Part shown: piece by piece, positions 17,012-25,642 of the stretch | How positions within the stretch are numbered: the first letter of the stretch is position 1 | Layout of the letters: each line of letters begins with the position of its first letter | Assembly: GCA_910579935.1 (NCBI GenBank) | Contig: CAJTVQ010000002.1 | Location: forward strand, 98,962 to 162,961 | Direction: 5' to 3' | DNA from: an uncultured Lachnospiraceae bacterium | GTDB taxonomy: Bacteria > Bacillota > Clostridia > Lachnospirales > Lachnospiraceae | Length of the DNA stretch: 64,000 nt | Notes under the pieces: generated by a model | What the model saw: the letters and a program-made list of their open reading frames with translations, nothing else | Databases searched by the model: none | What the model was told of the DNA's origin: nothing | Position numbers and translations under genes: made by a program

Positions 17012-19423
17012 ATGGAAACTAAAAAATGGACCAGAGTCATGTATCAGCCGAACCTGCCTCTCAGGGAGGGAGAATACGTCACTGCATCAAAAGAGCATAT
17101 TGCGCTTTCCAGGGAAGCTGCCAAAGAAGGGATGGTATTGTTGAAAAACGAGAAAAACCTTCTGCCGCTTCGTGCCGGAAGCAGAATCGCCCTTTTCGGA
17201 AAAGGCAGCTTTGATTATGTGAAAGGAGGAGGCGGGAGCGGCGACGTGACCGTTTCGTATGTGCGCAATCTTTATGACGGATTAAAACTTCAGGGAGATG
17301 CGGTGGCTTTATATGAACCCCTTTCGGATTTTTACCGCAAAGAGGTAAAGGAACAGTATGAAAAAGGCGCGGCGCCCGGTATGACGACAGAGCCGTTTCT
17401 ACCGGATGAGCTGGTGGCGGGGGCAAAAGCGTTTGCCGATACTGCCATTATTACCATCAGCCGTTTTTCGGGAGAAGGATGGGACCGTTCCGGCGTGGAA
17501 TACAATGAGGAGTACAATCCATGGGAGACCGAAACCAGTATGCCCCAGATCGCAGGGCGCATTTTTGAAGACGGCGACTTTTATCTGACAAAACAGGAAA
17601 AGGAAATGATCCAAAAGGTAAAGGAAAACTTTGCGCAGGCGGCAGTGGTATTGAATATCGGGGGAATCATGGATACGACATGGTTCAAAGACGATGAAAC
17701 CCTTTCTTCCGTGCTGGTCGCATGGCAGGGCGGTATGGAAGGAGGACTTGCGGCTGCGGAAATCCTTTGCGGAAAGGCGTCTCCTTCCGGTAAGCTGCCG
17801 GATACGTTTGCAGGACGGCCGGAAGATTATCCGTCCACGGAAAATTTCCATGAATCCGTGCATTATGTGGATTACACGGAAGATATTTATGTGGGATACC
17901 GCTATTTTGAAACGGTACCGGGAGCGGAGGACAGGGTATGTTATCCGTTTGGTTTCGGGCTGTCTTATACGCAGTTTGAAATAGTTCCCAAAAGCGCGGG
18001 AATGGAGGACGGTGTGATCCGGATCGCCGTACAGGTGACGAATACCGGAAAGAAGGAAGGGAAGGAAGTCGTACAGGCGTATTACAGCGCACCGCAGGGA
18101 CTGTTAAAGAAACCGTACAGGGAACTGGCGGCATTTGAGAAGACAAGGAGCCTGATGCCCGGCGAGAGCCAGACGGTAGTGCTGGAATTTGCAAGAAAGG
18201 ATATGGCGTCCTATGATGACCTGGGAAAGATTGCAAAATCGTCCTATGTGCTGGAAAAGGGGACTTATGAATTTTATGTGGGCAATTCGGTAAGGGATAA
18301 CTGCAAACTGGATTATTCCCTGACGCTTCCGGAAAACGAAGTAGCGGAACAGCTGAGCCGGAAAGCGGCGCCGACCAGTCTGAAGAAACGTATGCTTTCG
18401 GACGGCAGTTATGAAGAGCTTCCCTTATCACAGGCCAATGACCCGGATGAGTGTGTGCTTGTGAAAATGGAAGGCGGCACGGAGGAGGCATTGACTCCAT
18501 TAGTCAGAGGGAGGGAGCGTTATCTGCTGCTGAAACCGTATGCCGAAGGGGCAAGGCCGTTTATGGAAGTGGCAGAGGGCAAAATGACGCTGGAAGAGTT
18601 CACCGTGCAGTTAAGCGATGAAGACTTAGTTCATCTGCTGGGAGGACAGCCCAATACTTCGGTGGCAAATACGTTTGGCTATGGCAATCTTCCGGAATAC
18701 GGCGTTCCCAACATTATGACCGCGGACGGGCCGGCGGGTCTCAGAATCTGTCTGTGCACGACGGCATGGCCCTGCGCCACCATGCTGGCCTCCACATGGA
18801 ATACGGAGCTGGTGGAACAGGTAGGGAAGGCAGGAGCGGAAGAAGTAAAGGAAAACAATATCGCGGTATGGCTGACTCCTGCGGTAAATATTCATAGGAA
18901 TCCGTACTGCGGCCGTAATTTTGAATATTATTCCGAAGATCCTTATCTGACGGGAAAGATGGGCACCGCAATGGTGAAAGGAATCCAGTCGCAGCATATT
19001 GCGGCGGCGGTAAAGCATTTTGCGTGCAACAATAAGGAAACCAACAGAAAGCAGAGCGATTCCAGGGTTTCGGAACGCGCGCTCAGGGAAATTTACCTGA
19101 AAGGATTTGAAATCATTGTAAAAGAAGCGGACCCGTGGGTGATCATGTCAGCCTATAATATGATAAACGGACACCGGGCTTCCGAAAACCATGAGCTTCT
19201 GGAAGATATCCTGCGCGGAGAATGGGGATTCCGGGGGATGGTGACTTCGGACTGGTGGACGAGAGGGGAACACTATAAGGAGATTAAGGCCGGAAATGAC
19301 GTGAAGATGGCATGTGGTTTTCCCGAACGTGTGGCGGAAGCGATGGAGAAGGGCGCACTCAGCAGGGAGGATTTGGTGAGATGCGCGAAAAGAGTGCTGG
19401 GGCTGATTTTGAAGATTGATTGA
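17012..19423 (+). CDS. GH3 beta-glucosidase with circularly permuted domain order
   Basis: An 803-residue glycoside hydrolase. Domain order is reversed relative to most GH3 enzymes. The alpha/beta C-terminal-type domain comes first (GMVLLKNEKNLLPL near residue 40, then SGKLPDTFAGRPEDYP), then a fibronectin-III-like domain (PYRELAAFEKTRSLMPGE), and the (beta/alpha)8 barrel comes last with YGVPNIMTADGPAGLR, NFEYYSEDPYL and the nucleophile Asp in MVTSDWW. The same swap is known from Butyrivibrio and Ruminococcus beta-glucosidases. There is no signal peptide, so it hydrolyses imported beta-glucosides in the cytosol, complementing the phosphorylases. ATG 17012 after AGAGGG is preferred over the GTG at 16991. 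Confidence 0.9.
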   Translation: METKKWTRVMYQPNLPLREGEYVTASKEHIALSREAAKEGMVLLKNEKNLLPLRAGSRIALFGKGSFDYVKGGGGSGDVTVSYVRNLYDGLKLQGDAVALYEPLSDFYRKEVKEQYEKGAAPGMTTEPFLPDELVAGAKAFADTAIITISRFSGEGWDRSGVEYNEEYNPWETETSMPQIAGRIFEDGDFYLTKQEKEMIQKVKENFAQAAVVLNIGGIMDTTWFKDDETLSSVLVAWQGGMEGGLAAAEILCGKASPSGKLPDTFAGRPEDYPSTENFHESVHYVDYTEDIYVGYRYFETVPGAEDRVCYPFGFGLSYTQFEIVPKSAGMEDGVIRIAVQVTNTGKKEGKEVVQAYYSAPQGLLKKPYRELAAFEKTRSLMPGESQTVVLEFARKDMASYDDLGKIAKSSYVLEKGTYEFYVGNSVRDNCKLDYSLTLPENEVAEQLSRKAAPTSLKKRMLSDGSYEELPLSQANDPDECVLVKMEGGTEEALTPLVRGRERYLLLKPYAEGARPFMEVAEGKMTLEEFTVQLSDEDLVHLLGGQPNTSVANTFGYGNLPEYGVPNIMTADGPAGLRICLCTTAWPCATMLASTWNTELVEQVGKAGAEEVKENNIAVWLTPAVNIHRNPYCGRNFEYYSEDPYLTGKMGTAMVKGIQSQHIAAAVKHFACNNKETNRKQSDSRVSERALREIYLKGFEIIVKEADPWVIMSAYNMINGHRASENHELLEDILRGEWGFRGMVTSDWWTRGEHYKEIKAGNDVKMACGFPERVAEAMEKGALSREDLVRCAKRVLGLILKID

Positions 19424-19765
19424 GATTCTGGCAGCAATGAATTATTGGAAATTAATATACGTATTGTTGATCCAATACCCGATGATGATTATCAAGTATT
19501 TGAAGGAAATTTTTCTTCGGCATCAGATTCACAATCGTATAAATTTTCTATCGATTTTACACAGATGGATTCTGCTGCGGTTTGTTTAGTAATAAGAGGG
19601 TATGTGGGTTCAACGGTTGAAGTATTTGATGAAAATGGTAATACGGTTGTATTACGCGGCACTCAGATGGGGCAGCCAAAAAACTGGCAGTATATAGATA
19701 AACCTTCTGCAGATATAACACCTAATCGGATGGTATCCATGACCATCAAAAGGTTTCGGATATAA
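19424..19765 (+). pseudogene. remnant of an unrecognised protein (3' part)
   Basis: The frame stays open directly after the GH3 stop codon, running 113 codons to a stop at 19765, with no ATG and no ribosome binding site; the only start-like codon is TTG 19445. The product is rich in beta-branched residues and could be a small beta-sandwich (YKFSIDFTQMDSAAVCLVIR). It is AT-richer than the GH3 gene. I read it as the 3' end of a gene whose 5' part was lost. A 7-bp hairpin (TCCGGAA/TTCCGGA) follows at 19768-19785. Confidence 0.4.
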
Positions 19766-19800
19766 GGTCCGGAACCTTTTCCGGAAAGGAAGGATGTAAA

Positions 19801-20091
19801 ATGAGTGATATAGGAATAAGAGAGATGCTTGCTTACGTGACTGAAAACAAAAAAACACTGGAAGGATATACAACGGGGACCGGAGGGCTGATAAATCCGG
19901 TGATTTATACTTCTGCCACTCATGGGACAGGAAGAGATACATTTGAAAAAAGCGAAAATGTAAAAGTGTTCCGTTCGGAGACATACTCAAAGTCTTCTTT
20001 CATTAAAGGTATGCCAAAAGGGATATTTGGGGATGCCTTTGGAAAGGAAATGCAGGTTGAATATGCTAAAAAAGGTTGTTTTCATCATTAG
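19801..20091 (+). CDS. small hypothetical protein
   Basis: A 96-residue protein with a credible ribosome binding site (GGAAGG at 19788-19793). The sequence begins MSDIGIREMLAYVTENKKTL and has no cysteine cluster, membrane helix or motif I recognise. Its last 29 bases overlap the start of the lipoprotein gene at 20063. It may be truncated, because neighbouring genes are damaged. Confidence 0.4.
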   Translation: MSDIGIREMLAYVTENKKTLEGYTTGTGGLINPVIYTSATHGTGRDTFEKSENVKVFRSETYSKSSFIKGMPKGIFGDAFGKEMQVEYAKKGCFHH

Positions 20092-20574
20092 TATTATTGC
20101 TGTCTTTTTAACCGGATGTGGAAATACTGAAAATCAAGATGAAATACCAAGCGAAAAGGAATCGGTAATTCTATCCGACGGTATGGGTTTTAATTCAGAT
20201 GGAACGGTAACTTTAGCTGACGGATGTTTTGCTTTTGGACTGCAAAATCCTGAGACGAAGGAAATTCTTAATAAGGGTGAACGGCTTTTGATAAATGAAA
20301 GCGGTACGGATGCTGTCATTTCTTTAGAACAGAATGTATCCCAGCGGGTAGAATATTTACTTATTATTATGGTAGATTACATACAGCAGGATTTTTTTGT
20401 TGTATTGCCTAATGAGAATTGGAACACGATAAAATCTTCTTTTATGATTTAACAATGCCTGAGGTTGAAGAACCGACCCCCTATCAGGTATTCGTATTTA
20501 TGAAACCGTTTGACACAGATGTCATGTATTGGAGCAGTTCCTATGCATCCTTAAGAACTATTATACAAATTTAG
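20063..20574 (+). pseudogene. small lipoprotein gene with a frameshift
   Basis: It begins MLKKVVFIISIIAVFLTGCG, a signal peptide with lipobox LTGC. The first frame stops at 20452, shortly after LPNENWNTIKSS. Shifting frame near 20421-20424 restores a smooth continuation (DKIFFYDLTMPEVEEPTPYQ) that runs to a TAG at 20572-20574. One missing base, most simply one G in the TGG at 20420-20422, explains both halves; the joined product would be about 170 residues. This is either a real inactivation or a sequencing error. Function unknown. Confidence 0.55.
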
Positions 20575-20614
20575 GGATGGGCTTTTTTCAGGAATCAAGT
20601 AGGAAGAGCCGGCA

Positions 20615-20905
20615 TTGTGGATGAGTCAATCATCCCTCCGAAACCCGGCATTTGCGTTGAACTATGCATGGCAGAAAAAGAAGCCGGAGAATGTGGACAG
20701 GCTGTGCGAGGACTTGTTCGGGGATTGGGAATGGCTGAGTGGAAGCGGTGAAAGTGCAGAAGGAAAGGAAGGCTTCGTGCTATCTATACGACCGGGCATT
20801 AGAGACAGAGGAAAAGTTCTCCTGATCTTCACTTCTGCTGAATGCCCGAAATCCTGCTTGACAGCGAATATTTTATGCCTGTACAATAGAAACAACAACA
20901 AATGA
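20615..20905 (+). pseudogene. possible gene fragment
   Basis: An open stretch of 96 codons starting at TTG, with no ribosome binding site. Part of the product (NPAFALNYAWQKKKPENVDR and the following acidic, aromatic stretch) looks protein-like, but I recognise no family. It closes a 1.5-kb patch of broken or orphan genes between the GH3 enzyme and the next chemoreceptor. Confidence 0.2.
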
Positions 20906-20923
20906 GGGATAGGAGATTCGGTG

Positions 20924-22462
20924 ATGGAAAAGAAAGCATTAACGGCGTTGGAAGTCTATATTAATAAGGTATATGTACTGGTCCTGCTTTTGGTACCGGG
21001 AACCTGCATTCTTGCAGGTGTCGGGTATACGGCCAATAAGCTTCAGGGATTTTTTACGGATGTAAGCTGGATTGGTCTGATCGTTTTTGATCTTTCCTGT
21101 ATCCTTTACATGCTCATCAGTCTCTATTTTATAAAAACCGGGAAACAGGACGGCCACGTAATGGATTCCAAATTAAAGCACAGCAAGATTTTTTTAGTTG
21201 TGATCATGTTCACACAGTTTAACTTTATTTCTTATCTGGTACCGACAACCGAATTTTGGGCATTTGCTTTTCTGTTTACGGTTGTCACCAGTCTTCTTTT
21301 GGATTCCAAAATGGTAGCGGTTACCATTGCTGAAATCGTTTTGTCAGTGGCAGTATCATGGGGGGTAAACGGTGCAGAGCTGCTCCCGGTAAAAAATGAT
21401 TATTTTATTCCTAACCTGATCGGAAGATGTGTATGTATCGCATTGTCCATGTTCTATATTTTTCTCCTGACTTATATGGTGGAGCATTTTTTGGTGGATG
21501 CTAAAAAAGACGAAGTGGAGAAAAATAACGAACGGGTGCAGAATGTTTTGAACAAAGTAACCTACATAGCCAATAATCTGGGAAAAGCCAGCCATGTGCT
21601 CGTAGGTTCCTCGCAGGCGGAAAGCGCATCCACACAGGAACTGACGGCCATCAGTACTACCTTGCTGGAGACCAGCAGCGGAATGAGGGAAAAATCCGAA
21701 CAAAGCAAGGAAAATCTTGCACATTTGGAAGAGTGCAGTTATAACATGAAAATAAAGATGGAGGATGTCAACCGCCTATCCAAAGAACTGGTGGATATTT
21801 CCGTATCCAACGAACAGGCGCTGAAGAGGCTGCTCAGCATCAGCGGAACGGTGGAACAATCCACCCACAAGACAAAGGAAGTTACCGAAAAGCTTCTGAC
21901 GGAGTCGGGTGAGATTGGAAATACACTGGATATTATCAATGAAATTGTAGAATCCATTAATCTTTTGTCCCTGAACGCTTCCATAGAGGCGGCCCGTGCC
22001 GGTGAAGCAGGGCGCGGCTTTGCAGTGGTTGCACAGGAAGTCCGGCATCTGGCGGACAACACAAAAGAATCGCTCCAGAATATCAATGACGTAGTGTCGC
22101 GGGTGCAGCTGGGAACGAATGATGTATCCAGATTTATCAATGAAAATGCGGAACAGCTTTTGAATCAGAATAAGGTGATCGCGGAAACCGTTGAAGGGGT
22201 CAGGACCATGATGAGTCTTTTAAAAGAATCTGTGGATGCCATTGAGCAGGCGGACCAGATCAGGACAGTACAGCGCCAGGTGATTCAGGAAACCGTAGTC
22301 GTGAATGAAAAAATAACGAATGAAATCCAGTCTGAAACGGAAGAATTTTCCAATATTGCAAGCATGGTGCAAAGCAACAGTCAGGAAGTTCTGGCCATGT
22401 CGGAGCAGATAGAGAATATTAACGATATGATAAGGGAACTGGAAGAATTGCTGGAAGCTTAA
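20924..22462 (+). CDS. methyl-accepting chemotaxis protein with multi-helix membrane sensor
   Basis: A 512-residue chemoreceptor. The N-terminal 190 residues hold about six hydrophobic helices with very short loops and no Cache-type extracellular domain. A cytoplasmic signalling domain follows, with the conserved tip SINLLSLNASIEAARAGEAG near residue 350. AGGAG at 20911-20915 places the start at ATG 20924 rather than the GTG just before it. No HAMP is obvious. This topology suggests it senses a membrane-borne or intracellular cue. The ligand is unknown. Confidence 0.88.
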   Translation: MEKKALTALEVYINKVYVLVLLLVPGTCILAGVGYTANKLQGFFTDVSWIGLIVFDLSCILYMLISLYFIKTGKQDGHVMDSKLKHSKIFLVVIMFTQFNFISYLVPTTEFWAFAFLFTVVTSLLLDSKMVAVTIAEIVLSVAVSWGVNGAELLPVKNDYFIPNLIGRCVCIALSMFYIFLLTYMVEHFLVDAKKDEVEKNNERVQNVLNKVTYIANNLGKASHVLVGSSQAESASTQELTAISTTLLETSSGMREKSEQSKENLAHLEECSYNMKIKMEDVNRLSKELVDISVSNEQALKRLLSISGTVEQSTHKTKEVTEKLLTESGEIGNTLDIINEIVESINLLSLNASIEAARAGEAGRGFAVVAQEVRHLADNTKESLQNINDVVSRVQLGTNDVSRFINENAEQLLNQNKVIAETVEGVRTMMSLLKESVDAIEQADQIRTVQRQVIQETVVVNEKITNEIQSETEEFSNIASMVQSNSQEVLAMSEQIENINDMIRELEELLEA

Positions 22463-22500
22463 ACCAGCCCTTAAAACAGTTCATACAGACAAAAAAGCGG

Positions 22501-22540
22501 ACTCCCGGGCGTACAGGCGGTACATTCGGGGGTTCTTCTT
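22501..22540 (+). terminator. intrinsic terminator after chemoreceptor
   Basis: ACTCCCG (22501-22507) pairs with CGGGGGT (22527-22533), and an inner GTAC/GTAC stem lies between. A T-rich tail (TCTTCTTATGTTTT) follows. The stem is imperfect. Confidence 0.45.
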
Positions 22541-22549
22541 ATGTTTTCC

Positions 22550-22578
22550 TTGCACTATGGGTTATTTCATACTATAAT
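22550..22578 (+). promoter_or_regulatory. sigma-A promoter for hisC operon
   Basis: TTGCAC (22550-22555), 17-bp spacer, TATAAT (22573-22578), 38 bp before the first possible hisC start. Confidence 0.75.
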
Positions 22579-22615
22579 ACAACGGTAAGAATTTTGGAAA
22601 AGGATTCCATGGCAG

Positions 22616-23731
22616 ATGTATGGTCCTGTCATGAAAGGCATGGTTATTGATATGATGGAATGGGAAAAAAATGTACGGAAGGTGGAGCCTTATGTGCCGG
22701 GGGAACAGCCGAAGAGCACGAAGGTCATCAAGCTGAATACCAACGAGTGTCCCTATCCGCCGGCGCCGGGGGTGCGCAGGAGGGCGGAGGAATTTGATTA
22801 TGACAGGCTGCGTCTGTATCCTGATACGGAGGCTGGGGAACTGGCGGATGCCCTTTGCGGGTATTATGGGATTTCACGGGAGCAGCTGTTTATCGGTGTG
22901 GGAAGCGACGATGTGCTGGCAATGGCGTTCCAGACTTTTTTCAATTCGGAGAAACCGGTTCTGTTTCCTGATATCACGTATTCCTTTTATGATGTGTGGG
23001 CGGAACTTTTCAGGATTCCCTATGTACGGAAGCCTTTGGATGAAAAATTCCGTATTGTAAAAGAGGACTATATGACGGAAAACGGCGGTATCATTATTCC
23101 GAATCCCAATGCTCCCACAGGGGTATTTGAAGAAGTGGGGGTAATGGAAGAGATCATTGCAGCCAATCCTGGCAGTGTGGTGATCATAGATGAGGCATAC
23201 GTGGACTTCGGCGGAGAGAGCTGTCTGGGACTGATTGAAAAATATGATAATCTCCTGGTCGTTCAGACGTTTTCCAAATCCAGGGCGATGGCCGGGATGC
23301 GTATCGGTTTTGCCATGGGCAGTCCGAAGCTGATTGCCTGTTTAAAGGATGTGAAGTTCGCTTTCAATTCTTATACGATGAATATGCCCTCCATCGAACT
23401 CGGTGTGGAAGCGGTGAAGGATGCGGAATATTTCCGGAATACGGTAAATAAGATTATGCATACGAGGGAGCGGGTGAAGAAGGAACTGTCGGAACTTGGT
23501 TTTGTTTTTCCCGATTCACAGGCTAACTTTATCTTTGCATCCCATGAAAAAACAGCGGCGAAGGTGATTTTTGAGGAACTGAAGAAGCGGAATATTTTTG
23601 TCCGCTTTTGGGATAAACCGAGGATTGGCAATTATCTGCGCATTACGGTGGGAACCGATGAGCAGATGGATGTTTTGCTGGAAAACCTGAAAGAAATCAT
23701 TGCGGTTCAGGCGGAGTTGAAAGGAGTATAA
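22616..23731 (+). CDS. hisC: histidinol-phosphate aminotransferase
   Basis: A 371-residue class-II-fold PLP aminotransferase. Visible landmarks are LNTNECPYPPAPGV (substrate site), NPNAPTG, the PLP-binding VIIDEAYVDFGG and the Schiff-base lysine in QTFSKSRAMAGMRIGF. It transfers the amino group between glutamate and imidazole-acetol phosphate in histidine synthesis. No other his gene is nearby, so a role on a related substrate cannot be excluded. Several starts are possible (22616, 22631, 22655); conserved sequence begins at MEWEKNVRK (22655). It is followed after 6 bp by a DUF368 gene. Confidence 0.87.
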   Translation: MYGPVMKGMVIDMMEWEKNVRKVEPYVPGEQPKSTKVIKLNTNECPYPPAPGVRRRAEEFDYDRLRLYPDTEAGELADALCGYYGISREQLFIGVGSDDVLAMAFQTFFNSEKPVLFPDITYSFYDVWAELFRIPYVRKPLDEKFRIVKEDYMTENGGIIIPNPNAPTGVFEEVGVMEEIIAANPGSVVIIDEAYVDFGGESCLGLIEKYDNLLVVQTFSKSRAMAGMRIGFAMGSPKLIACLKDVKFAFNSYTMNMPSIELGVEAVKDAEYFRNTVNKIMHTRERVKKELSELGFVFPDSQANFIFASHEKTAAKVIFEELKKRNIFVRFWDKPRIGNYLRITVGTDEQMDVLLENLKEIIAVQAELKGV

Positions 23732-23737
23732 AATCTG

Positions 23738-24583
23738 ATGATCAAGAACATATTAAAAGGAATTGTGATCGGGCTGGCGAATGTCATTCCCGGTGTCAGC
23801 GGCGGAACGATGATGGTGTCCATGGGGATTTATGACAGGCTGATCCACTGTATCACCCATCTGTTTTCCGAGTTTAAGAAGAATGTGATGTTCCTGCTTC
23901 CGATTTTTATCGGTATGGGGATTGCGGTGGTGGTGGTTCCGTTCGGAATCGAGTATCTGTTTGCGGAATACCCTTTTGAGACGAATCTTTTGTTTGTGGG
24001 GCTGATCGTGGGCGGTCTGCCGGCGGTGTGGAAAAATGTGAAAGGAAATTCGGTCAGAATCGGGCATATCATTGCCTGCATTGTTTTTTTTGCCCTGGTG
24101 GCCGGGCTGGCTCTGATGGGCGGTACGGAAGGGACGGCAGCGGATTTAAGCTTTGGTTTTCTTTCCGTGGCAAAACTGTTTGGCGTTGGAATCGTGGCTT
24201 CTGCCACGATGGTGATTCCGGGCGTCAGCGGTTCCATGATGCTTTTGCTGATGGGATATTATCATCCGATTCTGGAGGCAATCACGGATTTCATTTCGGC
24301 AGTGTTCGCATTTGATATGGACGGAATCCTGCAGGGCATGGGGATATTGGTTCCGTTCGGCATCGGTGTGGTGGCGGGGATTTTTGCCATCGCCAAGTTA
24401 GTGGAAATCATTTTTGAGAAATTTCCACTTTATGCGTACTGGGCGATCATCGGGCTGATCCTGTCTTCTCCGGTGGCGATTTTCCTGATGGGGGAAGCCG
24501 GCAGTATTACGGTGCTTTCGGTGGTTGTAGGTGCAGCCGCTTTGGCGGTTGGTTTTGTGGCGGCTTTGAAACTGGGAGAATGA
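23738..24583 (+). CDS. DUF368 membrane protein (PopT-type polyprenyl-phosphate translocase candidate)
   Basis: A 281-residue polytopic membrane protein with two copies of the family signature (NVIPGVSGGTMMVSMGIYD near residue 14 and TMVIPGVSGSMMLLLMGYYH near 152), which implies an internal duplication. DUF368 proteins have been proposed to recycle undecaprenyl phosphate across the membrane for cell-wall synthesis. AAGGAG at 23721-23726 overlaps the end of hisC, so the two genes are co-transcribed. Confidence 0.85.
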   Translation: MIKNILKGIVIGLANVIPGVSGGTMMVSMGIYDRLIHCITHLFSEFKKNVMFLLPIFIGMGIAVVVVPFGIEYLFAEYPFETNLLFVGLIVGGLPAVWKNVKGNSVRIGHIIACIVFFALVAGLALMGGTEGTAADLSFGFLSVAKLFGVGIVASATMVIPGVSGSMMLLLMGYYHPILEAITDFISAVFAFDMDGILQGMGILVPFGIGVVAGIFAIAKLVEIIFEKFPLYAYWAIIGLILSSPVAIFLMGEAGSITVLSVVVGAAALAVGFVAALKLGE

Positions 24584-24631
24584 CCGCATGACGGGAAGGT
24601 CTGCCCGGAGTGTGGTGTACGGAGGCTGGAA

Positions 24632-25462
24632 ATGGAAGCGTATACGGATTTTGCAAGTGTATATGATACTTTTATGGACAATGCGCCATATGCGGAATGG
24701 GCCGGATATATTGTCGGGCTGTTAAAAAAATATGGGATAAGGCCGTGCGGGGAGGAAGCGATAGAGCAGGGAGATGAAGCGGATCGTGTGCACCAGGAGG
24801 CACTGGCGGCGGAGCGGAATGTCGTGGTGGATTTGGGCTGCGGGACGGGAACGCTGACGGAGCTTTTGGCGGATGCCGGTTATGATATGATAGGAATAGA
24901 CAGTTCCCAGGAGATGCTGAATCTTGCCCTGCAGAAAAAAGAACGGTCAGGCAGGGAAATCCTGTATCTTATGCAGGATATGCGGGAATTTGAATTGTAT
25001 GGGGTTGCAGGCGCTTTTGTCAGCGTCTGCGACTCTTTGAATTATCTGTTGGAGGAAGAGGAAATCGTGGAGACATTCCGGCTGGTGAATAATTATCTTT
25101 ATCCGGGCGGTATTTTTATTTTTGACTTTAATACGGTTTATAAGTATGAAACGGTGATAGGGGATGCCACGATTGCGGAGAACCGGGAGGACTGCAGTTT
25201 TATCTGGGAAAATTATTATGATGCGGAAGCGCAGATCAACGAATATGATATTACGGTGTTTATACGTGAGGCGGAGGGGGACAGGTTCCGCCGGTTTACG
25301 GAGACCCATTTCCAGAGAGGGTATACGCTGGAGCAGATGAAGGCGATGGTGAAGAGGGCCGGAATGGTGTTTGTGGATGCGGTGGATGCGGATACGCATG
25401 GAGAGGTGCACGGGGAGAGCGAGAGGATTTATTTGGTGGCGCGGGAGTGCGGGAAGGTGTGA
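24632..25462 (+). CDS. class I SAM-dependent methyltransferase
   Basis: A 276-residue Rossmann-fold methyltransferase. Motif I is VVDLGCGTGTLTELL near residue 66, followed by IGIDSSQEML and the post-motif CDSLNYLLEEEE. The substrate is not readable from sequence. GGAGG lies 6 nt before the ATG. It lies between DUF368 and Hsp33 on the same strand. Confidence 0.85.
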   Translation: MEAYTDFASVYDTFMDNAPYAEWAGYIVGLLKKYGIRPCGEEAIEQGDEADRVHQEALAAERNVVVDLGCGTGTLTELLADAGYDMIGIDSSQEMLNLALQKKERSGREILYLMQDMREFELYGVAGAFVSVCDSLNYLLEEEEIVETFRLVNNYLYPGGIFIFDFNTVYKYETVIGDATIAENREDCSFIWENYYDAEAQINEYDITVFIREAEGDRFRRFTETHFQRGYTLEQMKAMVKRAGMVFVDAVDADTHGEVHGESERIYLVARECGKV

Positions 25463-25642
25463 TGGGGGGATGCTTCCGCCGGACGCTGGGTGTCGGAGGG
25501 CGGGGGATAGAGTGGAAGGATGTAGGTGGATCTGGGAGTGGGGATGGGATGTAGGAGATTGAGTGTTTAAGGGGAATGGGATTTGGGAGTGGGCGGGTTG
25601 TTTGAAGGGGGATGTTGTGGTGGGAAAGGAGTTTGAGGCAGG
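25463..25642 (+). promoter_or_regulatory. G-rich leader with quadruplex motif (25571-25597)
   Basis: The 180-bp gap before the Hsp33 gene is strikingly G-rich on the coding strand. At 25571-25597 five runs of three or more G are separated by 1-4 bases, which satisfies the canonical G-quadruplex rule. A weaker group of three runs lies at 25534-25549. I see no credible gene in the gap. Confidence 0.55.
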
